From Candidatus Methanoplasma glyptotermitis (GTDB lineage Archaea > Thermoplasmatota > Thermoplasmata > Methanomassiliicoccales > Methanomethylophilaceae), in NCBI GenBank assembly GCA_031267895.1, contig JAIRYF010000042.1, positions 1 to 32,349 on the forward strand: a DNA stretch of 32,349 nt, in the 5' to 3' direction. The stretch's first letter is position 1; each line of letters begins with the position of its first letter. Under the pieces are notes generated by a model. That model saw only the letters and a list, made by a program, of their open reading frames with translations. It was not told the DNA's origin and did no database searches. Below, one piece after another: positions 7,810-16,428 of this stretch. The translations under genes were made by a program, and so were the position numbers.

Positions 7810-8775
7810 ATGGAGTATGCGATTGTCGCCGAAGACCTCACCCGAACCTATAAATCATTCGTGCCGGGGTCCCCCGTGAAGGCAGCGGTGGACGGGATAT
7901 CCCTCGCGGTGAGACGGGGAGAGATATACGGGATACTCGGTCCGAACGGTGCAGGAAAGACCACTACAATAAAAATGCTGTCCACTCTGCTCACACCAAC
8001 ATCGGGTCTGGCGGAGGTGCTCGGCCTGAATGTATACGACAAAAAGAACATAAGAACCCTGAGAAAAAGAATAAACGTTGTTTCAGGCGGCGAGAGAGGA
8101 TTGTATTACCGTCTGTCGGGAAGACAGAATCTCGAATTCTTCGCCGAACTTTACGGAATTCCCAAGAAAGAACAGAAGACGAGGATAGATGAACTCCTTT
8201 CTCTTGTGGAGCTGACAGAGGCCGCGGACATCAAGGTCGAAAACTACTCCAGAGGCATGAAGCAGAGGATACATATCGCAAGATCTCTGATCAACAGCCC
8301 GGAGATACTGTTTTTGGATGAACCGACGATAGGTCTGGATCCGGAAATCTCGCAGGGCATCCGATCCCTGATAAAGAAACTGTCGGACGGCGGGACCACC
8401 ATTATCCTTACCACCCATTACATGTTTGAAGCGGAAGAACTCTGCGACAACATGATAATCCTTTCCCACGGCACAATCGTCGGCAAAGGCACCGTAGAAG
8501 ACATCAAGAGTACGATATCCGGAGTATCGTCCATGAGGATCGTCACCGAAAAAGATCCTTCGGATGCTGCAGCCGTTATGATCTGTCAGAAGAAATTGGA
8601 CGTGAGCACATCCAGACTTTTGAACGAAAAGTATCTCACAAAAATCATAATGAACAATGCCGAGGAAGAATTCGCCGTCATAGAGGAGTCTTTCAGGCCG
8701 TACAAAATAATATCCATAGGGGTAGAGGAGCCTACTCTGGAAGATGCATATCTTACGCTTGTGAGCGAGGGCTGA
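7810..8775 (+). CDS. ABC-2 type exporter, ATP-binding subunit
   Basis: Energises export by the two membrane proteins encoded immediately downstream. The 321-residue product has Walker A GPNGAGKTT (44-52), a signature loop YSRGMKQR (146-153), Walker B ILFLDEP (166-172) followed by TIGLDPE, and the H-loop LTTHYM near residue 200. It belongs to the CcmA/DrrA-type ATPases of ABC-2 drug, polysaccharide or lipid exporters. The ATG at 7810 starts the conserved domain; upstream in-frame sequence does not look coding. A TATA-like element sits about 30 bp before it. The gene ends 2 bp before the next start, indicating one transcript. The exported substrate cannot be inferred. Confidence 0.92.
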   Translation: MEYAIVAEDLTRTYKSFVPGSPVKAAVDGISLAVRRGEIYGILGPNGAGKTTTIKMLSTLLTPTSGLAEVLGLNVYDKKNIRTLRKRINVVSGGERGLYYRLSGRQNLEFFAELYGIPKKEQKTRIDELLSLVELTEAADIKVENYSRGMKQRIHIARSLINSPEILFLDEPTIGLDPEISQGIRSLIKKLSDGGTTIILTTHYMFEAEELCDNMIILSHGTIVGKGTVEDIKSTISGVSSMRIVTEKDPSDAAAVMICQKKLDVSTSRLLNEKYLTKIIMNNAEEEFAVIEESFRPYKIISIGVEEPTLEDAYLTLVSEG

Positions 8776-8777
8776 CG

Positions 8778-9563
8778 ATGAACTTAAGAGCCGTGAAGGC
8801 CTCATTCAAACAGCAGGCTATCCAATTCGCGGCCGACCCTCAGTGGATTATTCCGAGCATTGTATCGCCGTTCCTGTTCACGATGGTGATGCTGTACATA
8901 TATCAGGATGTGACGGGGCCGATAGTCCTCCAGGCGGTTTTGGGCGGAGGCGTGCTCGGGATGTGGGCGAACACATTGTTCGCCTCAAGCTTCACGATAT
9001 CATACGACAGGATGAACGGCACGTTCGAATCCATGATCCTTTCCCCGACGAAGGTCTTCGATGTTCTGATCGGAAGGTCCATCTGGAATGCTTTCATAGG
9101 TCTTGTGAACGCACTGCTTGTTTTTTTCATTGCGGAACTTATATTCCAGACGGACATTACACTGGCAAATCCGATCGGATTCTTCCTTACACTGACTCTC
9201 ACGCTGATGTCCCTGGCATCATTCGGTATGCTCATTTCCACAGCATTCGTATTCTCTCGGATGGGGAGATTCTTCTCAAGCGTTGCGGAATATCCGATAT
9301 ACATGGTGAGCGGGGCACTGGTGCCCGTGTCTGCACTGCCGCAGGGCCTGCAGTACGTGTCTTTCGCTCTGGCTCCTTCCTGGGGGGTGGATGCGATCAA
9401 ATACACCGCGCTGGAAGGATACGGCGGCACGATGGGAGTGTCGCTTCTGACTGACATCGCAATGCTTGCGGTACTTTCCGCGGCCGTCCTCGTTATGGCA
9501 TATTACATAATGAACGGAGCCGAGAGCGCGATACTGTCCGCAGGGTCAGCGGAGAGGTACTGA
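8778..9563 (+). CDS. ABC-2 type exporter, membrane subunit 1
   Basis: A 261-residue permease of the ABC2_membrane (NodJ/DrrB-like) family with about six hydrophobic segments, beginning at IIPSIVSPFLFTMVMLYIY and ending at ...LAVLSAAVLVMAYYI. The conserved central region MNGTFESMILSPTK and the late segment PIYMVSGALVPVSALP, with the family's 'SG...P...LP' turn before the last helices, are present. It follows the ATPase gene by 2 bp and precedes the second permease by 1 bp, so the three genes form a tight operon. The two permeases probably heterodimerise, since each is a half-transporter. Confidence 0.9.
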   Translation: MNLRAVKASFKQQAIQFAADPQWIIPSIVSPFLFTMVMLYIYQDVTGPIVLQAVLGGGVLGMWANTLFASSFTISYDRMNGTFESMILSPTKVFDVLIGRSIWNAFIGLVNALLVFFIAELIFQTDITLANPIGFFLTLTLTLMSLASFGMLISTAFVFSRMGRFFSSVAEYPIYMVSGALVPVSALPQGLQYVSFALAPSWGVDAIKYTALEGYGGTMGVSLLTDIAMLAVLSAAVLVMAYYIMNGAESAILSAGSAERY

Positions 9564-9564
9564 T

Positions 9565-10368
9565 ATGTTCGCAGAAGCAGGGCCGCTGCGCATCGTCTGG
9601 GCCTCAGCCAGGAATTCGTTCGTAACGAGGTTCACAGCCATGCATCCCATCCTATGGCTGTTTCAGATTCTGATTACGTCCTTCTTTGCGATGTATTTCT
9701 TTGCGGCACTCTCCGAATACATCGGCAATCCGGAGGTCACCGTGTCTTTCGTCGTCATAGGAAACGCGGTGCAGAGCGTGGCAGCGACAACCCTGTATTC
9801 TGTTGCGGAGATACCGGGCGTGGAGAAGCACACCGGAACCCTGGGGGCACTCATCCAGTCGCCGTCATCCCTGTTCAGTGTCTTTCTCGGTATGTCCGCC
9901 TTCGGAATACTCACCGGAATCTTTGCCATGTTTGTATCCCTGGGTTATGCGGCATTCGTCTTCGGGATAAGTTTCGCATCCTGCAATTTCCTTTCCGTCG
10001 GCGTGATTCTGCTGCTGACCTGCCTCTCCCTTACAGGACTCGGCATGCTGCTTGGCAGTGCTGGGATAAGGCTAAGGACCGCCGCGATAATCGCCAACAT
10101 ATTTGCGTACATAGGACTGCTGATAAGCGGAGTGAATTTTCCCGTGTCATATCTGCCGGATTGGGTCCAGGCAGTGTCATACTGCATGCCGCTGACGTAT
10201 GCCGTGGAGGCCGTCAGAGGAGCGGTGGACGGAGCGAGTCTCATCGATCTGTACAGGCCGATCTGCATGATGATCCTGCTCGGCACCGTATTTATGATAA
10301 TCGCATGGTTTTCATTCAAATTCTTTGAGGAATCCTCCCGTAACAGCGGGAAAACGGACTCGTTCTGA
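9565..10368 (+). CDS. ABC-2 type exporter, membrane subunit 2
   Basis: A 267-residue hydrophobic protein of the same ABC2_membrane family as its upstream neighbour but clearly divergent from it. Segments such as HPILWLFQILITSFFAMYFF, GMSAFGILTGIFAMFVSLGYAAFVFG and LLISGVNFPVSYLPDWVQ mark the family fold; the last is the 'SG..FP..YLP' motif. The gene begins 1 bp after its neighbour's TGA. It is the last gene of the operon; the next gene downstream has its own TATA box. Substrate unknown. Confidence 0.88.
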   Translation: MFAEAGPLRIVWASARNSFVTRFTAMHPILWLFQILITSFFAMYFFAALSEYIGNPEVTVSFVVIGNAVQSVAATTLYSVAEIPGVEKHTGTLGALIQSPSSLFSVFLGMSAFGILTGIFAMFVSLGYAAFVFGISFASCNFLSVGVILLLTCLSLTGLGMLLGSAGIRLRTAAIIANIFAYIGLLISGVNFPVSYLPDWVQAVSYCMPLTYAVEAVRGAVDGASLIDLYRPICMMILLGTVFMIIAWFSFKFFEESSRNSGKTDSF

Positions 10369-10372
10369 AAAC

Positions 10373-10380
10373 TTATAAAC
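10373..10380 (+). promoter_or_regulatory. TATA box of the dUTPase-family gene
   Basis: TTATAAAC is centred about 26 bp before ATG 10401, the spacing expected for an archaeal leaderless transcript. Confidence 0.6.
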
Positions 10381-10400
10381 GGTGCTGTCTATTCGGCGGC

Positions 10401-10889
10401 ATGGCAATACTGTCGGATAAAGACATTTTGGCCGGAATGGAATCCGGATATTTGGGGATCGGCGATTATCACGGGAAGGGACTGACTCCGAACGGCTATG
10501 ATCTGAGAATATCCGAAATCTCGGTAAGGGGAGACCCGGAGATCAAAAGAGAAGGCATAGTGAAGATACCTCCGAGAACCATGTTTTATGTTTCCACGGT
10601 CGAGAGGGTCCGCATGCCGAAAGATGTATGCGCACAGCTCTGGATGAGAACCACATGGATCAGAAAGGGGTGCATCGGCGCGTTCGGGAAGATAGACGCG
10701 GGATTCGAGGGAACTCTCACTCTCGGAGCATACAACGCAACAGATGATACCGTGGAGATTCCGATAGGCGAAAGATTCTGCCAGATGATATTCGAGACAC
10801 TCACCACATCGTCGGATAAGGATTATTCACAAAGGAGCGGCAACTACCAGGGTCAGACAGGCATAACGCTGAACCCTCTCAAGAAATAA
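10401..10889 (+). CDS. dUTPase / dCTP deaminase superfamily protein
   Basis: A 162-residue nucleotide-pool enzyme. Family features are NGYDLRISEI near residue 30, the MRTTWIRKG helix segment, IDAGFEGTLTLGAYN and the C-terminal RSGNYQGQTGITL that closes over the triphosphate. dCTP deaminases carry a catalytic Glu right after the 'GFEG...L' strand (E. coli Glu138, in a LEFYN context); here the equivalent position in TLTLGAYN appears to be Gly. That argues for a dUTPase activity (dUTP to dUMP, limiting uracil in DNA) rather than a deaminase, although automated annotation may well say dCTP deaminase. The gene is monocistronic with its own TATA box and ends 1 bp from the convergent trm5. Confidence 0.85.
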   Translation: MAILSDKDILAGMESGYLGIGDYHGKGLTPNGYDLRISEISVRGDPEIKREGIVKIPPRTMFYVSTVERVRMPKDVCAQLWMRTTWIRKGCIGAFGKIDAGFEGTLTLGAYNATDDTVEIPIGERFCQMIFETLTTSSDKDYSQRSGNYQGQTGITLNPLKK

Positions 10890-10890
10890 T

Positions 10891-11901
10891 TCAGCGTTCT
10901 CTCACTATGTCGAGTACGTACACGCTCATGGTGGGAGAGTATGTCTTCAGCTCGGAGATGCCTGAGATATTTATCCCGTACCCGCTGGATGCGGTGTCTT
11001 CCGTGATTTTTTCGGCGAATCCGGCGAGTTCTGATCTCTCGGAAATCTTGTACAGATGTATCGCTCCGCCGATTCTGACCTTCGGGAGGGCATCGCAGAG
11101 AAATGAATCCGCAGTCTGCGGCAGATTCATGATTATCCTGTCCGCATCCGGAAGGCCTTTGATGACATCGGCCGCATCTCCGGTGATCGGAGTGATATTA
11201 TCAATATGGTTCAGTTTGATGCTCCTTCTCACAAATCCTTCCGCATCCGGATTCATGTCAATCGAATACACCCTGTCCGGCTTTGCTTTTTTGCAGATGA
11301 CCAAAGCAAAAGGGGCAACTCCTGCGAACATATCTATTATTATCTCTCCGTCTTTCACGAGGGATGCCACTCTTGCCCTCTCGGTCGCAAGTCTCGGGTT
11401 GAAGTAGACTTTGGAAGGGTCCGTTATCATTTTCACTCCGAACTCCCTGTGCACCGTCTCGGGACCCCCTTCGCCAGATACCCGTTCCAGTTCTCTTATC
11501 CTGAGGTTTCCTTTCACGCCCGAATCATTCATCACGGTCCTTATCGAAGGATTCACTGACATCAGTGCCTTGCCTATATTATTCCTGTACGGAATTAATC
11601 CGCCGGGGATCTTTATTATCGCCACATCGCCGATTTTGTCGAATGACGTTGGCAGATCCTTCCTGAGATCTTCGGGTATGTCCAGTACTTCCTTGTAGTC
11701 TGCAGGTGTCTGTTCCAGAATTTCCAGATCGACCTCTGCCATATCATAATCTCCATAGCTCCCGGCGAGTATCGGAATAAGGAGGAACTGTCCGTCCGAA
11801 CCTATTTTCCTTGACGTGTCCAGAATGCCCTTTGATATCAGATCGATTCTCACGCATTCTCCCTCTGTCTTCGGAACGCGTATGCAGACCGGCATCGTCA
11901 T
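10891..11901 (-). CDS. trm5: tRNA (guanine-37-N1)-methyltransferase Trm5 family
   Basis: Uses SAM to methylate G37 next to the anticodon, which prevents frameshifting; some archaeal paralogues instead act in wyosine synthesis. The 336-residue protein has the archaeal Trm5 layout: N-terminal D1-like region, DIGDVAIIKIP around the D2 linker, IRELERVSGEG, the HREFGVKM segment, then the Rossmann SAM motif IIDMFAGVAPFAL, the acidic strand end YSIDMNPDA and the catalytic-site IIMNLPQTA (Trm5 NLP motif). The ATG at 11901 overlaps the stop of dphB by 4 bp (ATGA), so the two are cotranscribed and translationally coupled. Both modify the translation apparatus. Confidence 0.92.
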   Translation of the reverse strand: MTMPVCIRVPKTEGECVRIDLISKGILDTSRKIGSDGQFLLIPILAGSYGDYDMAEVDLEILEQTPADYKEVLDIPEDLRKDLPTSFDKIGDVAIIKIPGGLIPYRNNIGKALMSVNPSIRTVMNDSGVKGNLRIRELERVSGEGGPETVHREFGVKMITDPSKVYFNPRLATERARVASLVKDGEIIIDMFAGVAPFALVICKKAKPDRVYSIDMNPDAEGFVRRSIKLNHIDNITPITGDAADVIKGLPDADRIIMNLPQTADSFLCDALPKVRIGGAIHLYKISERSELAGFAEKITEDTASSGYGINISGISELKTYSPTMSVYVLDIVRER

Positions 11902-12698
11902 TCCTCTTCGCCGATTATCTCTTTGGGTGCTCCCGCGAAGTCCACGAGTGCGTATGCTTCCATAAAATGAAGGTTTCCGGGGATCACGAGAGTCTGCAGA
12001 GGGACTCCAAGCTCCTTCTTCAGCATGTCCTGCGGATATCCCGCAAAGATTTTTTCATTCTCTGATCCAACATTTGAGACAGCACAGATCACGGTTTTAT
12101 CGGTTATCAGTCCCTCTTTCCACTTCTTTTCTCCCTCTATCAGCCACTCCAGGGCTTGGTGGGCCGTCATGTATCTGAGTTCGTCCGCCCTTATATCCAG
12201 TAGAACCATCGTATGCAGACCTCTGTCCTTGTTCTGTTTTATGTTGTCATACGGAGATTTCGGCTGATAATCTGCCTCCAAAAACGGCAGAGTCACTGTC
12301 CTCCCAAACTTGTACGGCTGGAGACCCAGGGATGCCGGACATGCTCCGAATATCGATACTCCGTGTATAACTCTGACCGGTATGCCTTCCTCTTCCGCCT
12401 GTATCCTGAGATCTACATGGGTCGTCGCAAGCATTGTATCTCCGGCGGAGACGAACCCTACCCTCATGGACCTTGCGTCGGAGATTATTGTGCCTTCCTC
12501 CTCAACCTGAGATCTGTGCACGGCTTGGATCTTCCTGCCTACGGCAGATTCAAGATCGTCTATGCCGGCACCGATCAGCACCGATGTGTAGAATTCCGCG
12601 TATATCTTATCGCATTCCTTCAGCGCATTGAGTCCCTTTACGGTCACGCCGTCCGTACCGCTGAGTCCCAATCCCACGAACACCAGTTCCGATGCCAT
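11898..12698 (-). CDS. dphB: Diphthine synthase (diphthamide biosynthesis methyltransferase)
   Basis: Methylates the modified histidine of elongation factor 2 during diphthamide synthesis, a hallmark of archaea and eukaryotes. The product is about 266 residues and opens with ELVFVGLGLSGTDGVTVKGL, has GDTMLATTHVDLR, VIHGVSIFGACPASLGLQPYKFGRTVTLPF, and a C-terminal LVIPGNLHFMEAYAL, all characteristic of DphB. I use the ATG at 12698; an ATG two codons upstream (12704) is the alternative. A TATA-like GTTTAATCC about 25 bp upstream on the minus strand supports a short or absent leader. It is the first gene of a two-gene operon with trm5. Confidence 0.95.
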   Translation of the reverse strand: MASELVFVGLGLSGTDGVTVKGLNALKECDKIYAEFYTSVLIGAGIDDLESAVGRKIQAVHRSQVEEEGTIISDARSMRVGFVSAGDTMLATTHVDLRIQAEEEGIPVRVIHGVSIFGACPASLGLQPYKFGRTVTLPFLEADYQPKSPYDNIKQNKDRGLHTMVLLDIRADELRYMTAHQALEWLIEGEKKWKEGLITDKTVICAVSNVGSENEKIFAGYPQDMLKKELGVPLQTLVIPGNLHFMEAYALVDFAGAPKEIIGEEE

Positions 12699-12883
12699 GC
12701 GCAATTGATTGACAGCATCGGATTAAACGGTTGCGCCGAAACTGCCGTGTGTTCCGTGCCATGGGGAACAGCGGCCATCCGCGGGACGCGGGACTTCGGA
12801 CCGGATTGGCCGGAAGTCTGGCATATAAAAAGCACTCGCCGAGAGAAAACCCAGATAGACATTAAAAAGCAATAAAGAAGAAT

Positions 12884-12901
12884 ATGCCGCCTTTGCGGCA
12901 T
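12884..12901. terminator. Hairpin with T tracts on both sides
   Basis: ATGCCGC pairs with GCGGCAT around a CTTT loop, followed by TTTTG on the plus strand and by ATTCTTCTTTATT on the minus strand. It could end transcripts from either direction. Confidence 0.5.
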
Positions 12902-13010
12902 TTTGCCTCTGTGTCCAGCTTATGCCGGCTCTCAGCTTCAAGTCAGCCGTTTTCGTCTGCGGTTTCTCCTGCCATCGCAGACACCATGCGGCTTTGTCCT
13001 CCGGACCTTG

Positions 13011-13045
13011 CTGTTCGGGCATTGGCTTACCCAAAGCCCGAACAG
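13011..13045 (-). terminator. Long hairpin just past the surface-protein stop
   Basis: CTGTTCGGGC (13011-13020) and GCCCGAACAG (13036-13045) are perfect inverted repeats with a further TTGG/CCAA pairing inside. The structure starts 13 bp after the stop codon of the minus-strand gene. No long T run follows, so it may be a terminator or an mRNA-stabilising stem. Confidence 0.55.
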
Positions 13046-13057
13046 CGTTTACTGTCC

Positions 13058-15289
13058 TCATTCCGCGTGGCCGTGCCGTCTGAGCCATACAATCAGACAC
13101 ACTGCAAAAATCATAACTGCCAAGACCAGGACAACCCACAAGGCAGTATTGCCGAACTCATCTGTCTTTGACACAGTCAGGGTGATGTCGCCGCTCTCGC
13201 CGTCCGAGAACTCCGCGACAAAGATATGCGTCCCTGCGGCGAGGGTTTTTAGATAGCTTTCTTTCAGCGTGATAACCGTGCTGCCCTCCGAGACGGAGTA
13301 GTCATTACTGTCCACGGCACTCCCGCTGAGAAGCAGGCGGATAAATTCCGTATGGTCGCCGTCAATCTTTGCCGTGGCCGAACCGCTTCCGCTCCAGTCA
13401 TTGAAATGGCTGATAACGGAGTAGGACGGCGTGGCACCTGTCGGCGGGGCGGTGTCGTTAACCGTAATAATCAAAACGGGGTCTGTGCCTCCCGACATGT
13501 CAAAGATAAGTGTGTGCATTCCCGTGGCAAGCGAGGCCAAATAGTCTTTTAGAATCGTGATCGTGTTGACGGAAACACGGTAATCTGTGCCTTTGACGAG
13601 AGCAGACCCGCCTTTTTTGACAGCCGCAAGAGTATAGTCGCCCGGGTTGAGGATGACACTCACATTCCCGCCGCCGTATTTGTCAAAGGACACCGTCGTA
13701 CTTCCCAAACTCGCGTTGTTTGAGATCGAAGGGCCGCCGCTCGTGTCTGCCAGTACGACTCCGATCGGAGAAAGTGTCATCAACTCGAAAGTCACACTGT
13801 TGTTTTCAACGGTGGCTGTGAGCCGTTCAAGCTGACCGTGGTTGCAGTGTAAGATCGTAATCTCTCGCCCATTGAACCCTTCCGGGATCGGTATCGTAAT
13901 CCTGATCGGCCCGCTGTAGCCGCCTCCTGTAATGCTGATGTCATGCAGTGCGAGAAGTGTCTCACTGTCTTCCGCGTCGTGGATCGCATCGCAGGCATCA
14001 TCCGTTCCCGCATCGTGGGCGTAGCCGGGAACATCTTCGAGCGTCGCGTCGGGAGTGATGAGTCCCTCTATTTTGATGCCTGTCTTGATGTCCGCAAGTT
14101 CGCGGTTATCGCGGCCGCCCTCGACCGCGAAGCTGAATGTATCGGCAGGTGTCTCCATTGTATTGCCGGCAATGTCCTTGAAGCCGGAGACAGTCACGTT
14201 GTACAGCCTCCCGGCTGATAGGCCCTCATAGGATGCTGTAAATGATACGCCATCGCCTTCCAGCATGATATTCGTCAGTTCGCTGTGCTCCAGACCGTCT
14301 GCGCGGGAGAGCGTGACTGTTTCCCCGCCGCTCTGCATTTCCTCATCAAACCAGATGGTCACAGTGCCGGCGGCGGGATTGTCGACGCCTATCGGGTTTA
14401 CGTACGTCAAGTGCGGCGGATAAGTGTCGGCAGCCGCGTGGGCGCGGTCACCGATCCATGAGTTAAGGTTTATTTCTATATCTTTGCCGGCAGTCACAAC
14501 GACGGTTTCCGCTTCATTGAGACTTGCAGCATCCGATGTACTGTTATACCATTGGAATATTCCGTCCACATAGTCCTCACTGGTCCAACTGCCTGTACCT
14601 TGGAGAACCGACTTATCGTTATACGAAAACGCGAAGCGGTACGTACCTTCCTCAATGAAGCGAACAGACCAGTTCTCCCATCTGTAGTCTTCCGTCATGG
14701 TGCCGACAACTCCATTTCCCAGCACCCATCCTTCACCTGTGCCCATCCAGCGATACGAGAGCACTGCAAGCTCGGAGTTTGACGCGGGGAGTATCTGCTC
14801 CGCCGGCCAGCAGTCGAACGGTGCGCTTACATTAATCCAACCGCCGCGCTGAAAATAGAGATTCACAGGCTGCCCCGCTATGAAATCCCCGAAAGTGTGC
14901 TCTGGGTTTGAATAGGGGAAAGAATCTCCCGGGCCGCCCCAAAACATCTCCTGATACCCTTGTTCCGGTTCAAAGCGGATTTCTGTTTCGCCCGGTATGC
15001 TGTCGGCCAGGGTCTTGAGCACAAAGAAACTCAGGTTGCCATCGACATCCGTCATATGGCTGTCGAGGTCGTTGCCGTTGCAATAGATGTGTATAATGCA
15101 GTTCGCGGCGGGCTGAAGCGACTCCGTTTCCTGCATGTCCAGACGAAGGTAGGTGAGTACCTTTGCATGGTATTCATAGTAAACATCAGAGTCTCCGGTT
15201 TCTTCTGCGCCGGCCGTAAACGGTACGCTTACGAATAATCCCGCCAAAAGGCAGAGTACGAGAGCAAGGCTGGCCGCTCTTTGTTTCAT
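13058..15289 (-). CDS. Large secreted surface protein with Ig-like and X2-like repeats and C-terminal membrane anchor
   Basis: A 743-residue exported protein of unknown ligand. A Sec signal peptide spans residues 1-27 (MKQRAASLALVLCLLAGLF... to AGA). Residues 30-285 contain a CnaB-like or carbohydrate-associated beta region. Residues 287-390 resemble a Big_5/SbsA Ig-like domain (PPHLTYVNPIGVDNPAAG, ...IWFDEEMQ). Residues 450-512 form another beta unit, and two X2-like modules follow at about 525-612 and 620-706 (pattern YTL/YSV...ITLK..YL..LA.G.H). Residues 715-736 are a transmembrane helix followed by RRHGHAE, giving cell-surface anchoring. The ATG at 15289 is chosen because it starts the signal peptide. 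X2 and Big_5 modules are typical of gut Firmicutes, so this may be acquired and used for adhesion; both points are inference. Confidence 0.8.
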   Translation of the reverse strand: MKQRAASLALVLCLLAGLFVSVPFTAGAEETGDSDVYYEYHAKVLTYLRLDMQETESLQPAANCIIHIYCNGNDLDSHMTDVDGNLSFFVLKTLADSIPGETEIRFEPEQGYQEMFWGGPGDSFPYSNPEHTFGDFIAGQPVNLYFQRGGWINVSAPFDCWPAEQILPASNSELAVLSYRWMGTGEGWVLGNGVVGTMTEDYRWENWSVRFIEEGTYRFAFSYNDKSVLQGTGSWTSEDYVDGIFQWYNSTSDAASLNEAETVVVTAGKDIEINLNSWIGDRAHAAADTYPPHLTYVNPIGVDNPAAGTVTIWFDEEMQSGGETVTLSRADGLEHSELTNIMLEGDGVSFTASYEGLSAGRLYNVTVSGFKDIAGNTMETPADTFSFAVEGGRDNRELADIKTGIKIEGLITPDATLEDVPGYAHDAGTDDACDAIHDAEDSETLLALHDISITGGGYSGPIRITIPIPEGFNGREITILHCNHGQLERLTATVENNSVTFELMTLSPIGVVLADTSGGPSISNNASLGSTTVSFDKYGGGNVSVILNPGDYTLAAVKKGGSALVKGTDYRVSVNTITILKDYLASLATGMHTLIFDMSGGTDPVLIITVNDTAPPTGATPSYSVISHFNDWSGSGSATAKIDGDHTEFIRLLLSGSAVDSNDYSVSEGSTVITLKESYLKTLAAGTHIFVAEFSDGESGDITLTVSKTDEFGNTALWVVLVLAVMIFAVCLIVWLRRHGHAE

Positions 15290-15305
15290 TCTGACTGTTT
15301 TATTT

Positions 15306-15318
15306 CCCCCCCCCCCCC
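15306..15318. repeat. 13-nt poly-C tract (poly-G on the coding strand) upstream of the surface protein
   Basis: Thirteen consecutive C lie 16 bp upstream of the surface-protein start codon, hence a G13 run in its leader or promoter. Homopolymers this long mutate by slippage and often switch surface genes. The remaining ~370 bp up to the next gene (15319-15695) hold nothing recognisable. Confidence 0.6.
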
Positions 15319-15695
15319 TGATGGGCGGGCGGATGTTTTGACGGAAGAAATGATTTCTTCCAGCGGTTTGGGGTTCATAAATCTTCACCTTGTCGTGCCA
15401 CAACATACCCTATTGCGGCTCGTGTATGAATGCATCTGTGTAGTCATATTTATTCAATTCCACACACAGCATGCGGTTTTAACGGGTCGAGTTTTCGTAT
15501 AATCTATGAACCTCCCTTATCCCCCCATTACCGGAGCCGTCTGTCCATGAGCCGCATCAAAAAGAAAATGCAGATCCAAACTGCGACAGTCGGATCCGCG
15601 CTGTGCTTGCGGAGTGAAAATAAATGAGGTAATATGTTTGATTTGCATGGTGTGAGGGAATATCTCTTTCGGATGTAACTCTGCATGCTCTGTTC

Positions 15696-15941
15696 TTAGG
15701 AAATACCGATTTTTCCGGCAACCCAACCCAAAAACATCGGGACTGTAAAAGCAAGCGGCAATGCCACAATAAATCCGATGCACCAGTCTCTCATCCATGC
15801 CCAAGGGAATGCGGATGGTCCGACATTGATAACCGCCATCATTGCGGACATTCCCAAAGACATGAAAAACGTCATCCCCAGACCTGTGAATATCAGCATC
15901 TTTATGCTGTTCTTTGGTTCTGTGACCTTTTCCTTTTTCAT
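15696..15941 (-). CDS. Small DUF2798-like membrane protein
   Basis: An 81-residue protein with two transmembrane segments, MLIFTGLGMTFFMSLGMSAMMAVIN and WCIGFIVALPLAFTVPMFLGWVAGKI, separated by a short WAWMRDW turn. The layout and the 'MS..MS..M..INVG...W..W...F.VALPLA' pattern match DUF2798, whose function is unknown. I use the ATG at 15941 (MKKEKVTEPKN) because a TATA-like TTAAATAT lies about 30 bp upstream on the minus strand; the longer in-frame extension has no obvious promoter. Monocistronic. Confidence 0.7.
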   Translation of the reverse strand: MKKEKVTEPKNSIKMLIFTGLGMTFFMSLGMSAMMAVINVGPSAFPWAWMRDWCIGFIVALPLAFTVPMFLGWVAGKIGIS

Positions 15942-16428
15942 ATTTAAACCCCGTACTTTACGCGTTTCATGCATATTTAACATTTGCACAGCTACGGAAT
16001 TTTGTAAAATCGACCCCGTTTAGGGTATTTAGGAGGTTCAGACAAACTTTATTTTGGTCTGTGCGTGCAAATCATCCTAAGGATTCGCCGCTCGTTGATC
16101 TGATTCATATACCGTCGCTTGCAGGCGGTTGACAGTACTGCATGCACAGGAGGAAATAGACTAAAGACTCCTATTCGAACCTGATTGGCAGTCGATAGTT
16201 CGGTTCGGTGGTATGCAGGATGCCAATGAAAAGAAAAATGCCCTGAGTTGTTTGATTTGCCTGCGGCCAATGGAACTCAGATCACTTTACTTCAAATCCG
16301 ACAGTTGAGGTTCGCTGCAGACCTGACAGCCACCCTCAAAGTATGGCAGGGATGCCGGATTCCGGTGCAATTCTCGAACCGTTGTTAAAATAAAGGCGGA
16401 GGGTTCGCCCTCCGCCGGAAGACCGTGT
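15942..16428. other. Intergenic region, no supportable gene
   Basis: Beyond the promoter of the small membrane-protein gene and the terminator at 16395-16416, this 487-bp stretch shows no convincing coding sequence. A weak likeness to the MITE ends elsewhere in the window (CCGACAGTTGAGGTTCG near 16299) suggests old element debris. Confidence 0.45.
16395..16416 (-). terminator. Terminator of the ADP-forming acyl-CoA synthetase gene
   Basis: GGCGGAGGG and CCCTCCGCC form a perfect 9-bp stem with a 4-nt TTCG/CGAA loop, followed on the minus strand by TTTATTTTAAC. It starts 13 bp after the stop codon of the minus-strand synthetase gene. Confidence 0.8.

Larger units (their letters stand above)
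12705..13057. other. Intergenic region with two hairpins, no supportable gene
   Basis: This 353-bp gap separates dphB from the surface-protein gene. It contains two stable inverted repeats (annotated separately) and a TATA-like CATATAAAAAGC at 12820-12831 on the plus strand that precedes nothing I can identify. Several frames are open but none looks like a known protein. Confidence 0.5.

Noticed and set aside
16321-16400. tRNA-like T-arm (CTCGAACC)
   Set aside because: No matching acceptor stem, D-arm or anticodon arm could be assembled on either strand; no tRNA was found anywhere in the window.
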